Of a stretch of 18,081 nt of DNA, positions 7,115 to 14,261 are shown in pieces. The notes under the pieces are model-generated. The model was given only the letters and a program-made list of their open reading frames with translations, was not told where the DNA came from and did not search any database. Source of the stretch: Rhodobacterales bacterium (GTDB lineage: Bacteria; Pseudomonadota; Alphaproteobacteria; Rhodobacterales; Rhodobacteraceae). The DNA lies in contig JAACVA010000007.1 in the NCBI GenBank assembly GCA_009992615.1, positions 1 to 18,081 of the forward strand, read 5' to 3'. Both the position numbers and the translations under genes were made by a program. Numbering within the stretch: the first letter of the stretch is position 1; each line of letters opens with the position of its first letter.

Positions 7115-7648
7115 TCAAGCGGCAGGTGGCCAGGGGCGCTGCGCCTCGGCGGCGATCCAGGCCTGCACCCAGGCGGGCAAGGCAGGGCTGACGGGATCGA
7201 CACCCATCGCCTGCGCCACCTCAGCCATCGGGATCATGCCCTGTCCGGCCCCGGTGACCGCATTGCGCAGCAGGGCCTGCGACGTGCATTCGCCCTCGCG
7301 CCACATGGATTGTTCAATGTAAAGGAAACGCGCGTCCCATCCAACGATGCGCGTGCGCATTTCCACCCGGTGAAACATCCGCACCCGCCGCCGATAGCGC
7401 ACCGAAGACCCCGCAACAGTGCCCGCCCAGCGCCGCGCCCGCATCACGCCGATGACACCCGTGCGCTGAAACAGCACCATGCGGCCGAAATCGTACAACG
7501 TCAGGGTGCGGCCGTTGTTCAGCTCCATCCAAACGTCAATGTCCCAAGGCCAACAGATATGCTGCGACACATGGCTGTCGAACAGGCCCAGACGCGGGGC
7601 GTTGCGATGGATCAGCAGCTCCTTGGCGAGACGGATCACGGGATACAT
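7115..7648 (-). CDS. Hotdog-fold thioesterase-like protein (THEM6/4HBT_2 type)
   Basis: This 177-residue protein has the pattern IDVWMELNNGRTLTLYDFGR (about 37-56). This is the D-x-x-x-x-x-NN-x-x-Y/L-x-x-x-x-D/E-x-x-R signature of acyl-CoA thioesterase-like hotdog proteins related to THEM6. The downstream RRWAGTVAGSSVRYRRRVRM and ARFLYIEQSMWREGE regions fit the following beta-strands of the single hotdog domain. The likely role is hydrolysis of a thioester such as an acyl-CoA; the substrate is unknown. ATG 7648 has AAGGAG 7 nt upstream. The gene lies 74 bp upstream of the MFS transporter on the same strand and may be read with it. It is divergent from the YggT gene. Confidence 0.82.
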   Translation of the reverse strand: MYPVIRLAKELLIHRNAPRLGLFDSHVSQHICWPWDIDVWMELNNGRTLTLYDFGRMVLFQRTGVIGVMRARRWAGTVAGSSVRYRRRVRMFHRVEMRTRIVGWDARFLYIEQSMWREGECTSQALLRNAVTGAGQGMIPMAEVAQAMGVDPVSPALPAWVQAWIAAEAQRPWPPAA

Positions 7649-7668
7649 GGGCGGGCTCCTTCAGGCGG

Positions 7669-7697
7669 AATGTTTGACCGGGTGATGCAAAGGTCAA
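7669..7697 (-). promoter_or_regulatory. Candidate thioesterase promoter overlapping an inverted repeat
   Basis: TTGACC (7697-7692, minus strand) and AACATT (7674-7669) are spaced by 17 nt; the -10 is weak. The same interval contains the inverted repeat TTGACC-N12-GGTCAA (7674-7697, half-site centres 18 bp apart), which could be an operator covering the promoter. The geometry is seen; function is inferred. Confidence 0.28.
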
Positions 7698-7719
7698 CCC
7701 GCGACGTGGCGTCGCCCGC

Positions 7720-7748
7720 TTGCCCTTGCAGCGTGCGATCACTAGGTA
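7720..7748 (+). promoter_or_regulatory. Candidate promoter for the YggT gene
   Basis: TTGCCC (7720-7725) and TAGGTA (7743-7748) are 17 nt apart, and the -10 lies 29 nt before the YggT ATG. It is a moderate match to a housekeeping promoter in the only intergenic space (129 bp) between two divergent genes. Confidence 0.3.
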
Positions 7749-7777
7749 TCGGTCAATCGCATAACTGCAGGTGGCCC

Positions 7778-8065
7778 ATGACCTCGATTTTTCAAATCCT
7801 GATGCTGATCCTCGATGTGGTCTGGTTCATCATGATCGCCCATATCATCATGTCGTGGCTGATCAATTTTCAGGTGCTCAACCTGCGCCAGCCGATCGTC
7901 GCGCAGATCTGGTACGGCCTGAACCGCATGTTGGAGCCGATTTACGGACCGATCCGGCGGGTGCTGCCCGATATGGGCGGTATCGACCTTGCCCCGCTTG
8001 TCGTGCTGATCGGGATCTATGCATTGCGGATCGTGTTGCTGAACAACGCGGCGGTGTTTTACTGA
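7778..8065 (+). CDS. YggT family membrane protein
   Basis: This 95-residue protein has one YggT domain. There are two hydrophobic helices, about 6-29 (ILMLILDVVWFIMIAHIIMS) and 70-92 (LAPLVVLIGIYALRIVLLNN). Between them is the conserved loop with the family motif LEPIYGPIRRVLPDMGGIDLAP. YggT proteins sit in the inner membrane; roles in osmotic tolerance, cell division or SepF-type complexes are reported for some, but the molecular function is uncertain. The ATG has AGGTGG just upstream. A strong palindromic repeat lies immediately after the stop codon. Confidence 0.92.
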   Translation: MTSIFQILMLILDVVWFIMIAHIIMSWLINFQVLNLRQPIVAQIWYGLNRMLEPIYGPIRRVLPDMGGIDLAPLVVLIGIYALRIVLLNNAAVFY

Positions 8066-8073
8066 ATCGTCGA

Positions 8074-8091
8074 TTGGGGGCCAGCCCCCAA
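8074..8091. repeat. Perfect short palindrome after the YggT gene
   Basis: TTGGGGGCCAGCCCCCAA is an 8-bp perfect inverted repeat with a CA loop, lying 9 bp after the YggT stop. It has no T-tract on either strand, so it is not a textbook terminator, but it would form a very stable hairpin. It adjoins the larger imperfect palindrome at 8096-8161 and probably belongs to the same compound element. Confidence 0.7.
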
Positions 8092-8095
8092 ACCC

Positions 8096-8161
8096 CCGGA
8101 GTTTTTGGACAAAGAAGAAACAACGTAGGCTTCTTCTTTGAAAAAATACTCCCGCCGGAGG
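8096..8161. repeat. Compound palindromic intergenic element before recQ
   Basis: The core is a perfect 9-bp inverted repeat, AAAGAAGAA (8111-8119) and TTCTTCTTT (8131-8139), with an 11-nt loop. The pairing continues imperfectly outward: GGAGTTTTTGGAC on the left faces GAAAAAATACTCC on the right. The right arm is nearly identical to the lone arm at 2329-2363. Together with the G/C palindrome at 8074-8091 it looks like a mobile-origin or terminator-like repeat family of the host genome. It fills most of the gap between YggT and recQ. Confidence 0.65.
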
Positions 8162-8250
8162 CGTGCGGCCCTGGCGCCACGTCTTGTCTACCGATTCTTC
8201 ATGTGGGAATGTCCTGTTGCAGAGCAGTTGAACAAAAACATGTGCGGTAA

Positions 8251-10299
8251 ATGACCCAGGCTTTGACCCTTTTGTCGTCGGTGTTCGGCTTTCCGGCGTT
8301 TCGTCCCGGCCAGGCCGAGATTGTGGACGCTGTGACGGCCGGCGAGAACACCCTGGCGATCATGCCCACGGGCGGGGGCAAATCGTTGTGTTTCCAGTTG
8401 CCGGCGCTGTGCCGTGACGGCGTGACGGTGGTGATTTCGCCGCTGATTGCCCTGATGCGCGATCAGGTGCGCGGGCTGCGCGAGGCGGGGGTGAACGCCG
8501 GGGCGCTGACGTCGGGCAATACCGAAGAAGAAACAGACGCGGTGTTCGCGGCGTTGCAGGCGGGCGAGATGAAGCTGCTGTATATGGCGCCCGAGCGTTT
8601 GGCGCTGGGCGGCACGGCGGCGTTGCTGCGCCGCATCGGCGTCGGACTGATCGCCGTGGACGAGGCGCATTGCGTGTCGCAGTGGGGGCATGATTTTCGC
8701 CCCGATTATCTGGCCATCGGCGGGTTGCGGCGGGCACTGGATGTGCCGCTGGCCGCGTTCACCGCCACGGCGGACGAAGAAACCCGCGCGGAAATCGTGC
8801 AGCGACTGTTCGACGGAGTGGCGCCACGGCTGTTCATGGGCGGATTCGACCGGCCCAACATCCATCTGGCCTTTGCCCCCAAGGACGGGCCACGCCGTCA
8901 GATCCTCGCCTATGCGGGAGCCCGGCGCGGGCAATCGGGCATCGTCTATTGTGCCTCGCGCGCCAAGACCGCCGATCTGGCCGCCGCCCTGCGCGCCGAG
9001 GGGCACAGCGCCTGTCACTATCACGGTGCGATGGACCCGGACGAGCGGCGCGACGTCGAGCGGCGGTTCTCGCAAGAGGACGGGCTGATCGTCACCGCCA
9101 CGGTTGCCTTTGGCATGGGGGTGGACAAGCCCGACATCCGCTGGGTCGCCCATGCCGACCTGCCGAAGAGCATCGAAAGTTATTATCAGGAGATCGGCCG
9201 CGCCGGGCGCGACGGGGCACCCGCCGAAACACTGACGTTGTATGGCCCCGACGACATTCGCCTGCGCCGCACCCAGATCGACGAAGGCCTCGCCCCGTCC
9301 GACCGCAAGGGCGCCGATCATGGGCGATTGAACGCGCTGCTGGGGCTGGCCGAGGCGCTGGGATGCCGGCGGCAGCTTTTACTGGCCTATTTTGGCGAAG
9401 AAAGCGACCCCTGCGGCAACTGCGACCTGTGCGACAAGGCACCGGACGTGTTTGACGGCACAACAGCCGTGCGGATGGCGCTGTCGGCCATTCTGCGCAC
9501 CGATGAGTGGTTCGGCGCCGGGCATCTGACCGACATCGTGATGGGCAATGCCACCGACAAGATCCGCCAGCGCGGCCATGACCGATTGCCCACCTTCGGG
9601 GTGGGCAAGGCCTATTCGAAATCGCAGTGGCAGGCGATCTTTCGCCAGATGATGGGCCGCGATCTGGTGCGCCCCGACCCCGACCGTCACGGCGCATTGC
9701 GGCTGACGCAAGGTGCACGCCCGATCCTGCGCGGCGAGGCCAGCGTTCAGTTGCGCCGCGATGTCATCAAGGCGGCGCAATCGGCCCGGCCGGCGGTGAA
9801 AACCCTTGTCAACGACGAAGACGCGCCGCTGCTGTCCGCGCTGAAGGCGAAACGCCGCGCCCTGGCCGAGGCGCAGCGCGTGCCAGCCTATGTGATCTTT
9901 GCCGACCGCACCCTTTTGGAAATGGCCGAGCGGCGGCCCGCAACGCTGGACCAGATGGCGGGGATCACCGGCGTAGGTGCGACCAAGCTGGAGCGGTATG
10001 GCGCCACCTTTCTTCAGGTCATCACCGGTGACGCCCCGCCGCCCATGCATCCGGCCCGGCGCAAACTGGCCGGGCGTGACGCGGCGGCGGTATTCGACGC
10101 ATTGAACGCAGCGCAGATGCGGTTGGCGCGCGGCCAAGACGGCATAGCCAAGCCATTGTCCTGTACCACCGCCACATTGAAGTGGATCGCTGAACGGCGG
10201 CCCGGATCACTGTCTGACATGGAACGCGCGCCGGGCATGACCCAACAAAAGGCCGAACGTTTCGGGTCTGCCTTTCTGGATGTGTTGCAGGCGGGTTGA
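8251..10299 (+). CDS. recQ: ATP-dependent DNA helicase RecQ
   Basis: This 682-residue protein is a full RecQ with a C-terminal addition. Motif 0 is FRPGQ (17-21), Walker A is PTGGGKS with K44, Walker B is DEAH (137-140) followed by the RecQ aromatic loop CVSQWGHDFRPDY, motif III is TATA, and motif VI is QEIGRAGRDG (313-322). The RQC zinc ligands are C372, C388, C391 and C394. Two HRDC domains follow: about 532-592 (ADRTLLEMAERRP, GITGVGATKLERYG) and a more divergent one at 617-680. E. coli RecQ has one; extra HRDC copies occur in other bacteria. It unwinds duplex, forked and recombination-intermediate DNA. ATG 8251 lacks a clear Shine-Dalgarno but gives the expected short N-terminus. Confidence 0.97.
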   Translation: MTQALTLLSSVFGFPAFRPGQAEIVDAVTAGENTLAIMPTGGGKSLCFQLPALCRDGVTVVISPLIALMRDQVRGLREAGVNAGALTSGNTEEETDAVFAALQAGEMKLLYMAPERLALGGTAALLRRIGVGLIAVDEAHCVSQWGHDFRPDYLAIGGLRRALDVPLAAFTATADEETRAEIVQRLFDGVAPRLFMGGFDRPNIHLAFAPKDGPRRQILAYAGARRGQSGIVYCASRAKTADLAAALRAEGHSACHYHGAMDPDERRDVERRFSQEDGLIVTATVAFGMGVDKPDIRWVAHADLPKSIESYYQEIGRAGRDGAPAETLTLYGPDDIRLRRTQIDEGLAPSDRKGADHGRLNALLGLAEALGCRRQLLLAYFGEESDPCGNCDLCDKAPDVFDGTTAVRMALSAILRTDEWFGAGHLTDIVMGNATDKIRQRGHDRLPTFGVGKAYSKSQWQAIFRQMMGRDLVRPDPDRHGALRLTQGARPILRGEASVQLRRDVIKAAQSARPAVKTLVNDEDAPLLSALKAKRRALAEAQRVPAYVIFADRTLLEMAERRPATLDQMAGITGVGATKLERYGATFLQVITGDAPPPMHPARRKLAGRDAAAVFDALNAAQMRLARGQDGIAKPLSCTTATLKWIAERRPGSLSDMERAPGMTQQKAERFGSAFLDVLQAG

Positions 10300-10512
10300 C
10301 CCCGGCCCCCAGGCGGCACTTGCCAGTCTTGGCCAAAATGGGATCCGATACTTTTTTGTGGTTTCATCAGCCAGGTTGACGGCCCCACCAAATGCCCGTT
10401 CGATGGCAGGCGCAGAATTGCCTGCGATCAAAGCCGCGCCATATATGCCGGTCTTGACTGCAGTGACAGGTTGTCCCAGGCGCATTGCCATGGCAAAAGA
10501 TCGGGCCGACAT
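10207..10512 (-). pseudogene. Unidentified short reading frame or gene relic overlapping the recQ end
   Basis: This frame of 101 codons starts ATG 10512 and runs into recQ in antisense. The first 55 or so residues look protein-like (AMRLGQPVTAVKTGIYGAAL and APAIERAFGGAVNLADE). The rest is antisense to recQ and probably not meaningful. Third-position GC is low compared with the neighbours, and no Shine-Dalgarno precedes the ATG. A TGA lies in frame ten codons before the ATG, so any longer N-terminus has been lost. I do not recognise the family. It may be the truncated remnant of a gene removed by rearrangement, or a small orphan gene; the relic explanation seems more likely. Confidence 0.3.
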
Positions 10513-10570
10513 CTGCGGCCGGGACCCAAAACTATTTTCTCGTCAGTTCACCAAAGACGGAGGCCGCTCG

Positions 10571-11332
10571 GTGCTTATTTTGTTGTCGCCTGCAAAAAAC
10601 CTGAATGAGAAAAGGGCAGAAGGGCACGCCGCCACGACCGCACGCTTTCTCGATCAGGCCGAAGAGATTGTAACCGTTGCCCGGCGGTGGTCGGACGTTG
10701 AAATCTGTCGGCTGATGAACGTGTCATCCGCGATTGCCGAACTCAACCGGGCGCGGTTTGCCGATTGGTCGCGCGATGCGGATTGTGCAGCGGGCCTAAT
10801 GTTTGACGGTGATGTTTACCGAGAGCTTGACTTTGCCACCCTCGATGACGCCGCGCTCACGGCGGCTTCGCTTAGGTTGCGCATATTGTCAGGTCTCTAC
10901 GGCCTTTTGCGGCCGATGGATGCGGTGCGTCCTTATCGAATGGAAATGGGCCGAAAATGCCCGGGGCATTCTGCAGGCACGCTTTACAGATTTTGGGGGA
11001 CCAAGATTGCCGAGGCTGTCGCGCAGGACGCCAACCAACTGGGAACGAACGTCATTCTCAATCTCGCCTCGGAAGAATACAGCAAGGCCGTTGACCGGTC
11101 TGTCCTCGGAGAATTGGCCTTCGTCAGTCCACGCTTTGAGGAAGATCGGGGCGGTATCCGCCGGGTCATCGGAATTTCCGCAAAGCGCGCGCGAGGCGCG
11201 ATGGCCCGATGGGTTTTGCAAACCGGAGTGCATGAAGAACATGCGATTGAGGCGTTCAATGTCGGGGGCTATGGTTTTGACCCCGAAGCCTCGACACCGG
11301 GTCGGCCGGTATTCGTGCGCCCGCGCGGATGA
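10571..11332 (+). CDS. yaaA: Peroxide stress protein YaaA (DUF328)
   Basis: This 253-residue protein has the YaaA family blocks in order: LILLSPAKNLNEKRA at the start, SGLYGLLRPMDAVRPYRMEM, NLASEEYSKAV, KRARGAMARWVL and FNVGGYGFDPEAS at the end. In E. coli, YaaA is induced by OxyR and lowers free iron during hydrogen peroxide stress; the fold also binds DNA. The start is GTG 10571, preceded by CGGAGG about 8 nt upstream and giving the standard (M)LILLSPAK beginning. The frame is open much further upstream, but that part has no family similarity. Codon third positions near its start are less GC-rich than in recQ. The 270 bp before it contains the relic at 10207-10512 and no clear promoter. Confidence 0.95.
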   Translation: MLILLSPAKNLNEKRAEGHAATTARFLDQAEEIVTVARRWSDVEICRLMNVSSAIAELNRARFADWSRDADCAAGLMFDGDVYRELDFATLDDAALTAASLRLRILSGLYGLLRPMDAVRPYRMEMGRKCPGHSAGTLYRFWGTKIAEAVAQDANQLGTNVILNLASEEYSKAVDRSVLGELAFVSPRFEEDRGGIRRVIGISAKRARGAMARWVLQTGVHEEHAIEAFNVGGYGFDPEASTPGRPVFVRPRG

Positions 11333-11357
11333 CCGCGGATGACAAAGGCGGCCATCC

Positions 11358-11546
11358 TCACGGGTATTGTCTTGTCGCAGTAGGCTGCGGCTTTTTGCCG
11401 CTGTCGTTCCAGCGCCATTTGTGCAGCCTCAACGCGGTCACCCCGAAGCGTTCCGCAAGTGCGGCCCCGCAATCATCGCTGGCCTGACTGGGCGCACACA
11501 CCTTGGGCGTTGTCGTCGCGTTCTGATGAAGCTGACTCAGAATGTT
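11358..11546 (-). pseudogene. IS481-type transposase remnant (N-terminal HTH fragment)
   Basis: The minus-strand frame reads LSQLHQNATTTPKV, then QASDD and LAERFGVTALRLHKWRWNDS. This closely follows the N-terminal helix-turn-helix region of IS481-family transposases (pattern 'H-NA-TTP--R-AIQASDE----LA-RFGV---T--KWR-RDS'). The similarity stops right after the WRWNDS block, replaced by unrelated residues and a stop. There is no DDE catalytic domain, and no plausible start codon or terminal inverted repeats were found. It is therefore a decayed fragment of about 160-190 bp lying just past yaaA. The family is assigned by memory of the motif. Confidence 0.6.
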
Positions 11547-11770
11547 TGGCCGCCGTTGTGAATGTTCCTCATGCCCGACCTTGTCCTGAAAAGCGCAAAG
11601 CGTGGGGGAGATGTGATCATCCGGGATGGAATGGTCAAGCTTTGAAGGCTCTGGCAAGACGACACACAAAGCGACACCAGGTTACTCTCGCACAGCGCGG
11701 AGCTGATCGCGGAGGGTGGAAATCCAACGGTTTCGGCGAATGACGGCGCCTGGCAACACACTGCCAGATC
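11547..11770. other. Non-coding stretch, no gene recognised
   Basis: This is the remainder of the 498-bp gap between yaaA and the lipoprotein gene. All frames are short. One + frame has a phrase reminiscent of transposase HTH regions (AELIAEGGNPTVSA, about 11698-11739), but it is isolated. The region is probably debris from the same insertion event as the neighbouring IS481 fragment. Confidence 0.35.
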
Positions 11771-11773
11771 ATA

Positions 11774-11802
11774 TTGACAACTTTTTTATGCGCTGCTTAG
11801 AA
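11774..11802 (+). promoter_or_regulatory. Promoter of the AprI/Inh-domain lipoprotein gene
   Basis: A consensus TTGACA (11774-11779) is followed after exactly 17 nt by TTAGAA (11797-11802) in an AT-rich setting. Transcription would start near 11809, giving a leader of about 22 nt that contains the GGAGG at 11822-11826. This is the best promoter match in the window. Confidence 0.6.
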
Positions 11803-11830
11803 ACACAAAAAATCAATTGCCGGAGGCTTT

Positions 11831-12361
11831 ATGCATTTTCCAATTTTGTCGTTTGTATTGATGATTTCCGTTCTGTCTGCATGTGACACGCCGGCCCCCG
11901 CTGCCGCGCCCGTGCCGCAAAACGCTGTCCTTCCCGTGGCGGCGGCCCCTGCGCAGATTTCCGATAGCATCAGCGCCACGACCACAACTGTCCAAGGCAA
12001 CACGACCCGGACCGTGACAGAAAGCAGCTCGGTTTCGGTCAACACTGGCGGGTTGTTGGGGGCCATCGTGGGGGGTGCCGCGCCCGCTGTCCCCAATTCA
12101 GCAGGCGATTATGCGGGTCAGTGGCGTGTCACCAGCCCTGACAATCGCGAATGCCGCGCCAATCTGTCGTCACCACGCACATCAGATTCGCCTGCCACAG
12201 TGCAGATGCAGGGCTGTTTCGGTGACCTGTTCGGAATCACCCGCTGGTCGTTGCGCGGATCCGAACTTGTCTTGACCGACGCCTTTGGCAAAAAACAGAT
12301 CAGCTTGCGCGCCACAGCCGTTAATCGCCTCGATGGTGCGGGCGTTACCATGTGGCGCTGA
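11831..12361 (+). CDS. Lipoprotein with AprI/Inh (metalloprotease inhibitor-like) domain
   Basis: This 176-residue protein has a clear lipoprotein signal, MHFPILSFVLMISVLSAC, with lipobox LSAC and Cys18. A low-complexity Ala/Pro and then Thr/Ser linker follows (about 20-75), with a short Gly/Ala segment GGLLGAIVGGAA. The C-terminal part (about 92-170) has GDYAGQWRV, a Cys in DNRECRANLSS, a second Cys in QMQGCFG, then ITRWSLRGSELVLTDAFG. This is the small beta-barrel pattern of the AprI/Inh/Omp19 family with its disulfide pair. Family members inhibit serralysin-type or other proteases. No protease gene is adjacent, so inhibition is inferred. GGAGG lies 4 nt before the ATG, and a strong promoter precedes it. 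Confidence 0.78.
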   Translation: MHFPILSFVLMISVLSACDTPAPAAAPVPQNAVLPVAAAPAQISDSISATTTTVQGNTTRTVTESSSVSVNTGGLLGAIVGGAAPAVPNSAGDYAGQWRVTSPDNRECRANLSSPRTSDSPATVQMQGCFGDLFGITRWSLRGSELVLTDAFGKKQISLRATAVNRLDGAGVTMWR

Positions 12362-12653
12362 TGACGCATCTCGGGAGCTCCTGCCCCCTTTTGGCCCCGC
12401 CCTGGACGTGTCGGCGCGGTATTTATCCAATGCTGTCTGACCCTTGATTGCGATCTGTGCATCAGCACGGATGGGCTGCACGACAGCGAATCAAAGCTAT
12501 GCCGATCAGCTGCGAGGCAAAAATCTGCGGGACGCGAGGAACGAAACAAATACGTTTGATTAAAATTCTGTACAATTTGCCCGCCAAAATTAACCTGCCC
12601 GCCACCTAACTGCCCTAGCCAGTGTTCGAGGTCCGGTGCCGCGGGGGATGGCG
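12362..12653. other. Intergenic region with AT-rich segment and direct repeat
   Basis: This 292-bp gap has no convincing gene. An AT-rich segment (12545-12595) probably carries the promoter of the GGDEF-EAL gene; TACAAT at 12571-12576 is a good -10 hexamer, but no -35 fits at the right distance. Two perfect copies of TGCCCGCCA (12578-12586 and 12596-12604) lie 18 bp apart, just downstream of that hexamer. No terminator with a T-tract was seen after the lipoprotein gene. Confidence 0.4.
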
Positions 12654-14261
12654 ATGCTGATACAAAAATTTCTGATCCGCGCCCGGCGCAACGGTCTTTC
12701 ACCGGCTCTGCTTGGGTTGGGGTACGCCGTGCTGCTGGTGGTTTCGGCGGCGCTCAGTGGGGTTGAAGGGGTGCTGTTCACCACGGCGGTGGGACTGGCG
12801 TTTCTGCTGGGCACAGCCAGCCGCAGCGGTACGTTTCATCTGCACAGCCTTGCCACCGTGCAACTGGCCCAACCGGTCGACCGCGCCACCCTGCTGACCC
12901 GGATCGAAGCCGACGCAGATAGAGCTGACCGCACAGGTCAGGCGCTGTGCATCGTCTTGCAGCTGGACGATCAAACCGAGCTGGCGCAACGCCACGGCAA
13001 ACGCGCCGCCGCCTTGATCACCCGGCGCATTGCCGAACGGTTGCAGGGTGAAATCCGCCACAATGACACCTTGGCCGATTTGGCAGATGGCCGTTTTTGC
13101 CTCTATTTTGCGCATAGTGCCCGAATTGATCTGGAAACCGCGATCCAAACAACGCTGCGGCTGCAAACAGCGATAATGCGCCCGGTGGCCGTCGATGGCT
13201 TGCGCCTGCTTCTAACGGCATCCATAGGGTTTTGTGTAACCGCGCGGCTTGCAACTGGCCCCGACGCACCGGGGCTGTTGCAAGCCGCCGAACTGGCGCT
13301 TCAGACCGCACAGCGCGACGCCCCACGCGCGATCCGGTCCTTCGATCGCACAATGGTATCCAGCGCCGCTGAACTGCCAAAACCGGGAGGTGCCGCAGAC
13401 ACAATCGGCGCCGCCCTGACGAACGGCGATATCTTGCCCTGGTATCAACCACAGATCTGCGCAGACACCGGTGCGCTGACCGGGGTAGAGGCATTGGCGC
13501 GCTGGAAGCACACTGATCGCGGCACCCTGACACCGGCCGCGTTTCTGCCTGCCATTCTGGCCGATGGACTGTCATCGAAACTGACGGATACCATATTGGC
13601 TCAATCGCTCGAACAACTTGTGGCCTGGGACAGCGCCGGAGTTGATGTGCCCCGGGTGTCAGTCAACCTTGGCACCGAGGATTTGACAGACCCCACCCTG
13701 ACCGACAGAATAAGCTGGGCGCTGGATCGGCACGGCCTGCCAGCCACCCGACTGGGCCTCGAAGTATTGGAAACCGTTGTCGCTTGCATTGATCCCGACG
13801 CTGTGATCGGCCGCAACCTTCTGGCCCTCAGGCGGCTCGGCTGTTTTCTCGACCTCGACGATTTCGGGACCGGCAGCGCATCGATCAATGGGATCCGTCG
13901 CTTTGGCGTGAATCGGATCAAGATCGACAGGTCACTGGTCACTTGCGTCGACAGGGACAGGGATCAACACGCGATGATCTCAGCAATCCTGACCATGGCA
14001 CAACAGCTGGGCGTCGATGTTCTAGCGGAGGGGGTCGAAACACCCGGCGAATTCTCGACACTCGCACAACTGGGCTGCGGCCATGTGCAAGGTTACGCGA
14101 TCGCCCGCCCAATGCCGGGCTCTGCTCTTCAGTCATGGCTTGTGCGGCGCGGCGTGGGGCATCTGCCCGACGACCCGCATGGTCAACCCTTGGGTACGGG
14201 CAAATTCCCGCGGCGTAGCGTCCCCCAGGGCAAGGGATCGGCAAAACGGCTTGACCTTTGA
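12654..14261 (+). CDS. Membrane GGDEF-EAL protein, probable c-di-GMP phosphodiesterase
   Basis: This protein has about 535 residues. Two membrane helices near the N-terminus (about 15-54) are followed by a GGDEF-like domain and an EAL domain. The GGDEF signature is replaced by ADGRF (144-148), so cyclase activity is very unlikely. The EAL domain keeps its metal- and substrate-binding residues: EALARW (E about 279), VSVNLGTEDL, LEVLETVV, LDLDDFGTG, NRIKIDRSLV, AEGVET and HVQGYAIARP. It should hydrolyse cyclic di-GMP to pGpG, perhaps gated by the degenerate domain. In-frame starts exist at GTG 12636, ATG 12648 and ATG 12654; the last has a purine-rich GGGGGA at usable distance, but the choice is uncertain. 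The basic C-terminal tail after the EAL domain (about 495-535) is unusual. yidC follows after 53 bp. Confidence 0.9.
   Translation: MLIQKFLIRARRNGLSPALLGLGYAVLLVVSAALSGVEGVLFTTAVGLAFLLGTASRSGTFHLHSLATVQLAQPVDRATLLTRIEADADRADRTGQALCIVLQLDDQTELAQRHGKRAAALITRRIAERLQGEIRHNDTLADLADGRFCLYFAHSARIDLETAIQTTLRLQTAIMRPVAVDGLRLLLTASIGFCVTARLATGPDAPGLLQAAELALQTAQRDAPRAIRSFDRTMVSSAAELPKPGGAADTIGAALTNGDILPWYQPQICADTGALTGVEALARWKHTDRGTLTPAAFLPAILADGLSSKLTDTILAQSLEQLVAWDSAGVDVPRVSVNLGTEDLTDPTLTDRISWALDRHGLPATRLGLEVLETVVACIDPDAVIGRNLLALRRLGCFLDLDDFGTGSASINGIRRFGVNRIKIDRSLVTCVDRDRDQHAMISAILTMAQQLGVDVLAEGVETPGEFSTLAQLGCGHVQGYAIARPMPGSALQSWLVRRGVGHLPDDPHGQPLGTGKFPRRSVPQGKGSAKRLDL

Noticed and set aside
8188..10137. 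Long minus-strand open frames opposite recQ (377 and 252 codons)
   Set aside because: They are antisense to an unmistakable RecQ, with no recognisable domains or ribosome-binding sites.
10300..10370. Terminator after recQ based on the TTTTTT at about 10351
   Set aside because: No stable stem lies directly before the T-run; only short TTGGCCAA and GGATCC palindromes are present.
10280..10570. Upstream extension of the yaaA frame
   Set aside because: YaaA proteins begin at LILLSPAK. The GTG at 10571 has a good GGAGG, and the extension has no family similarity.
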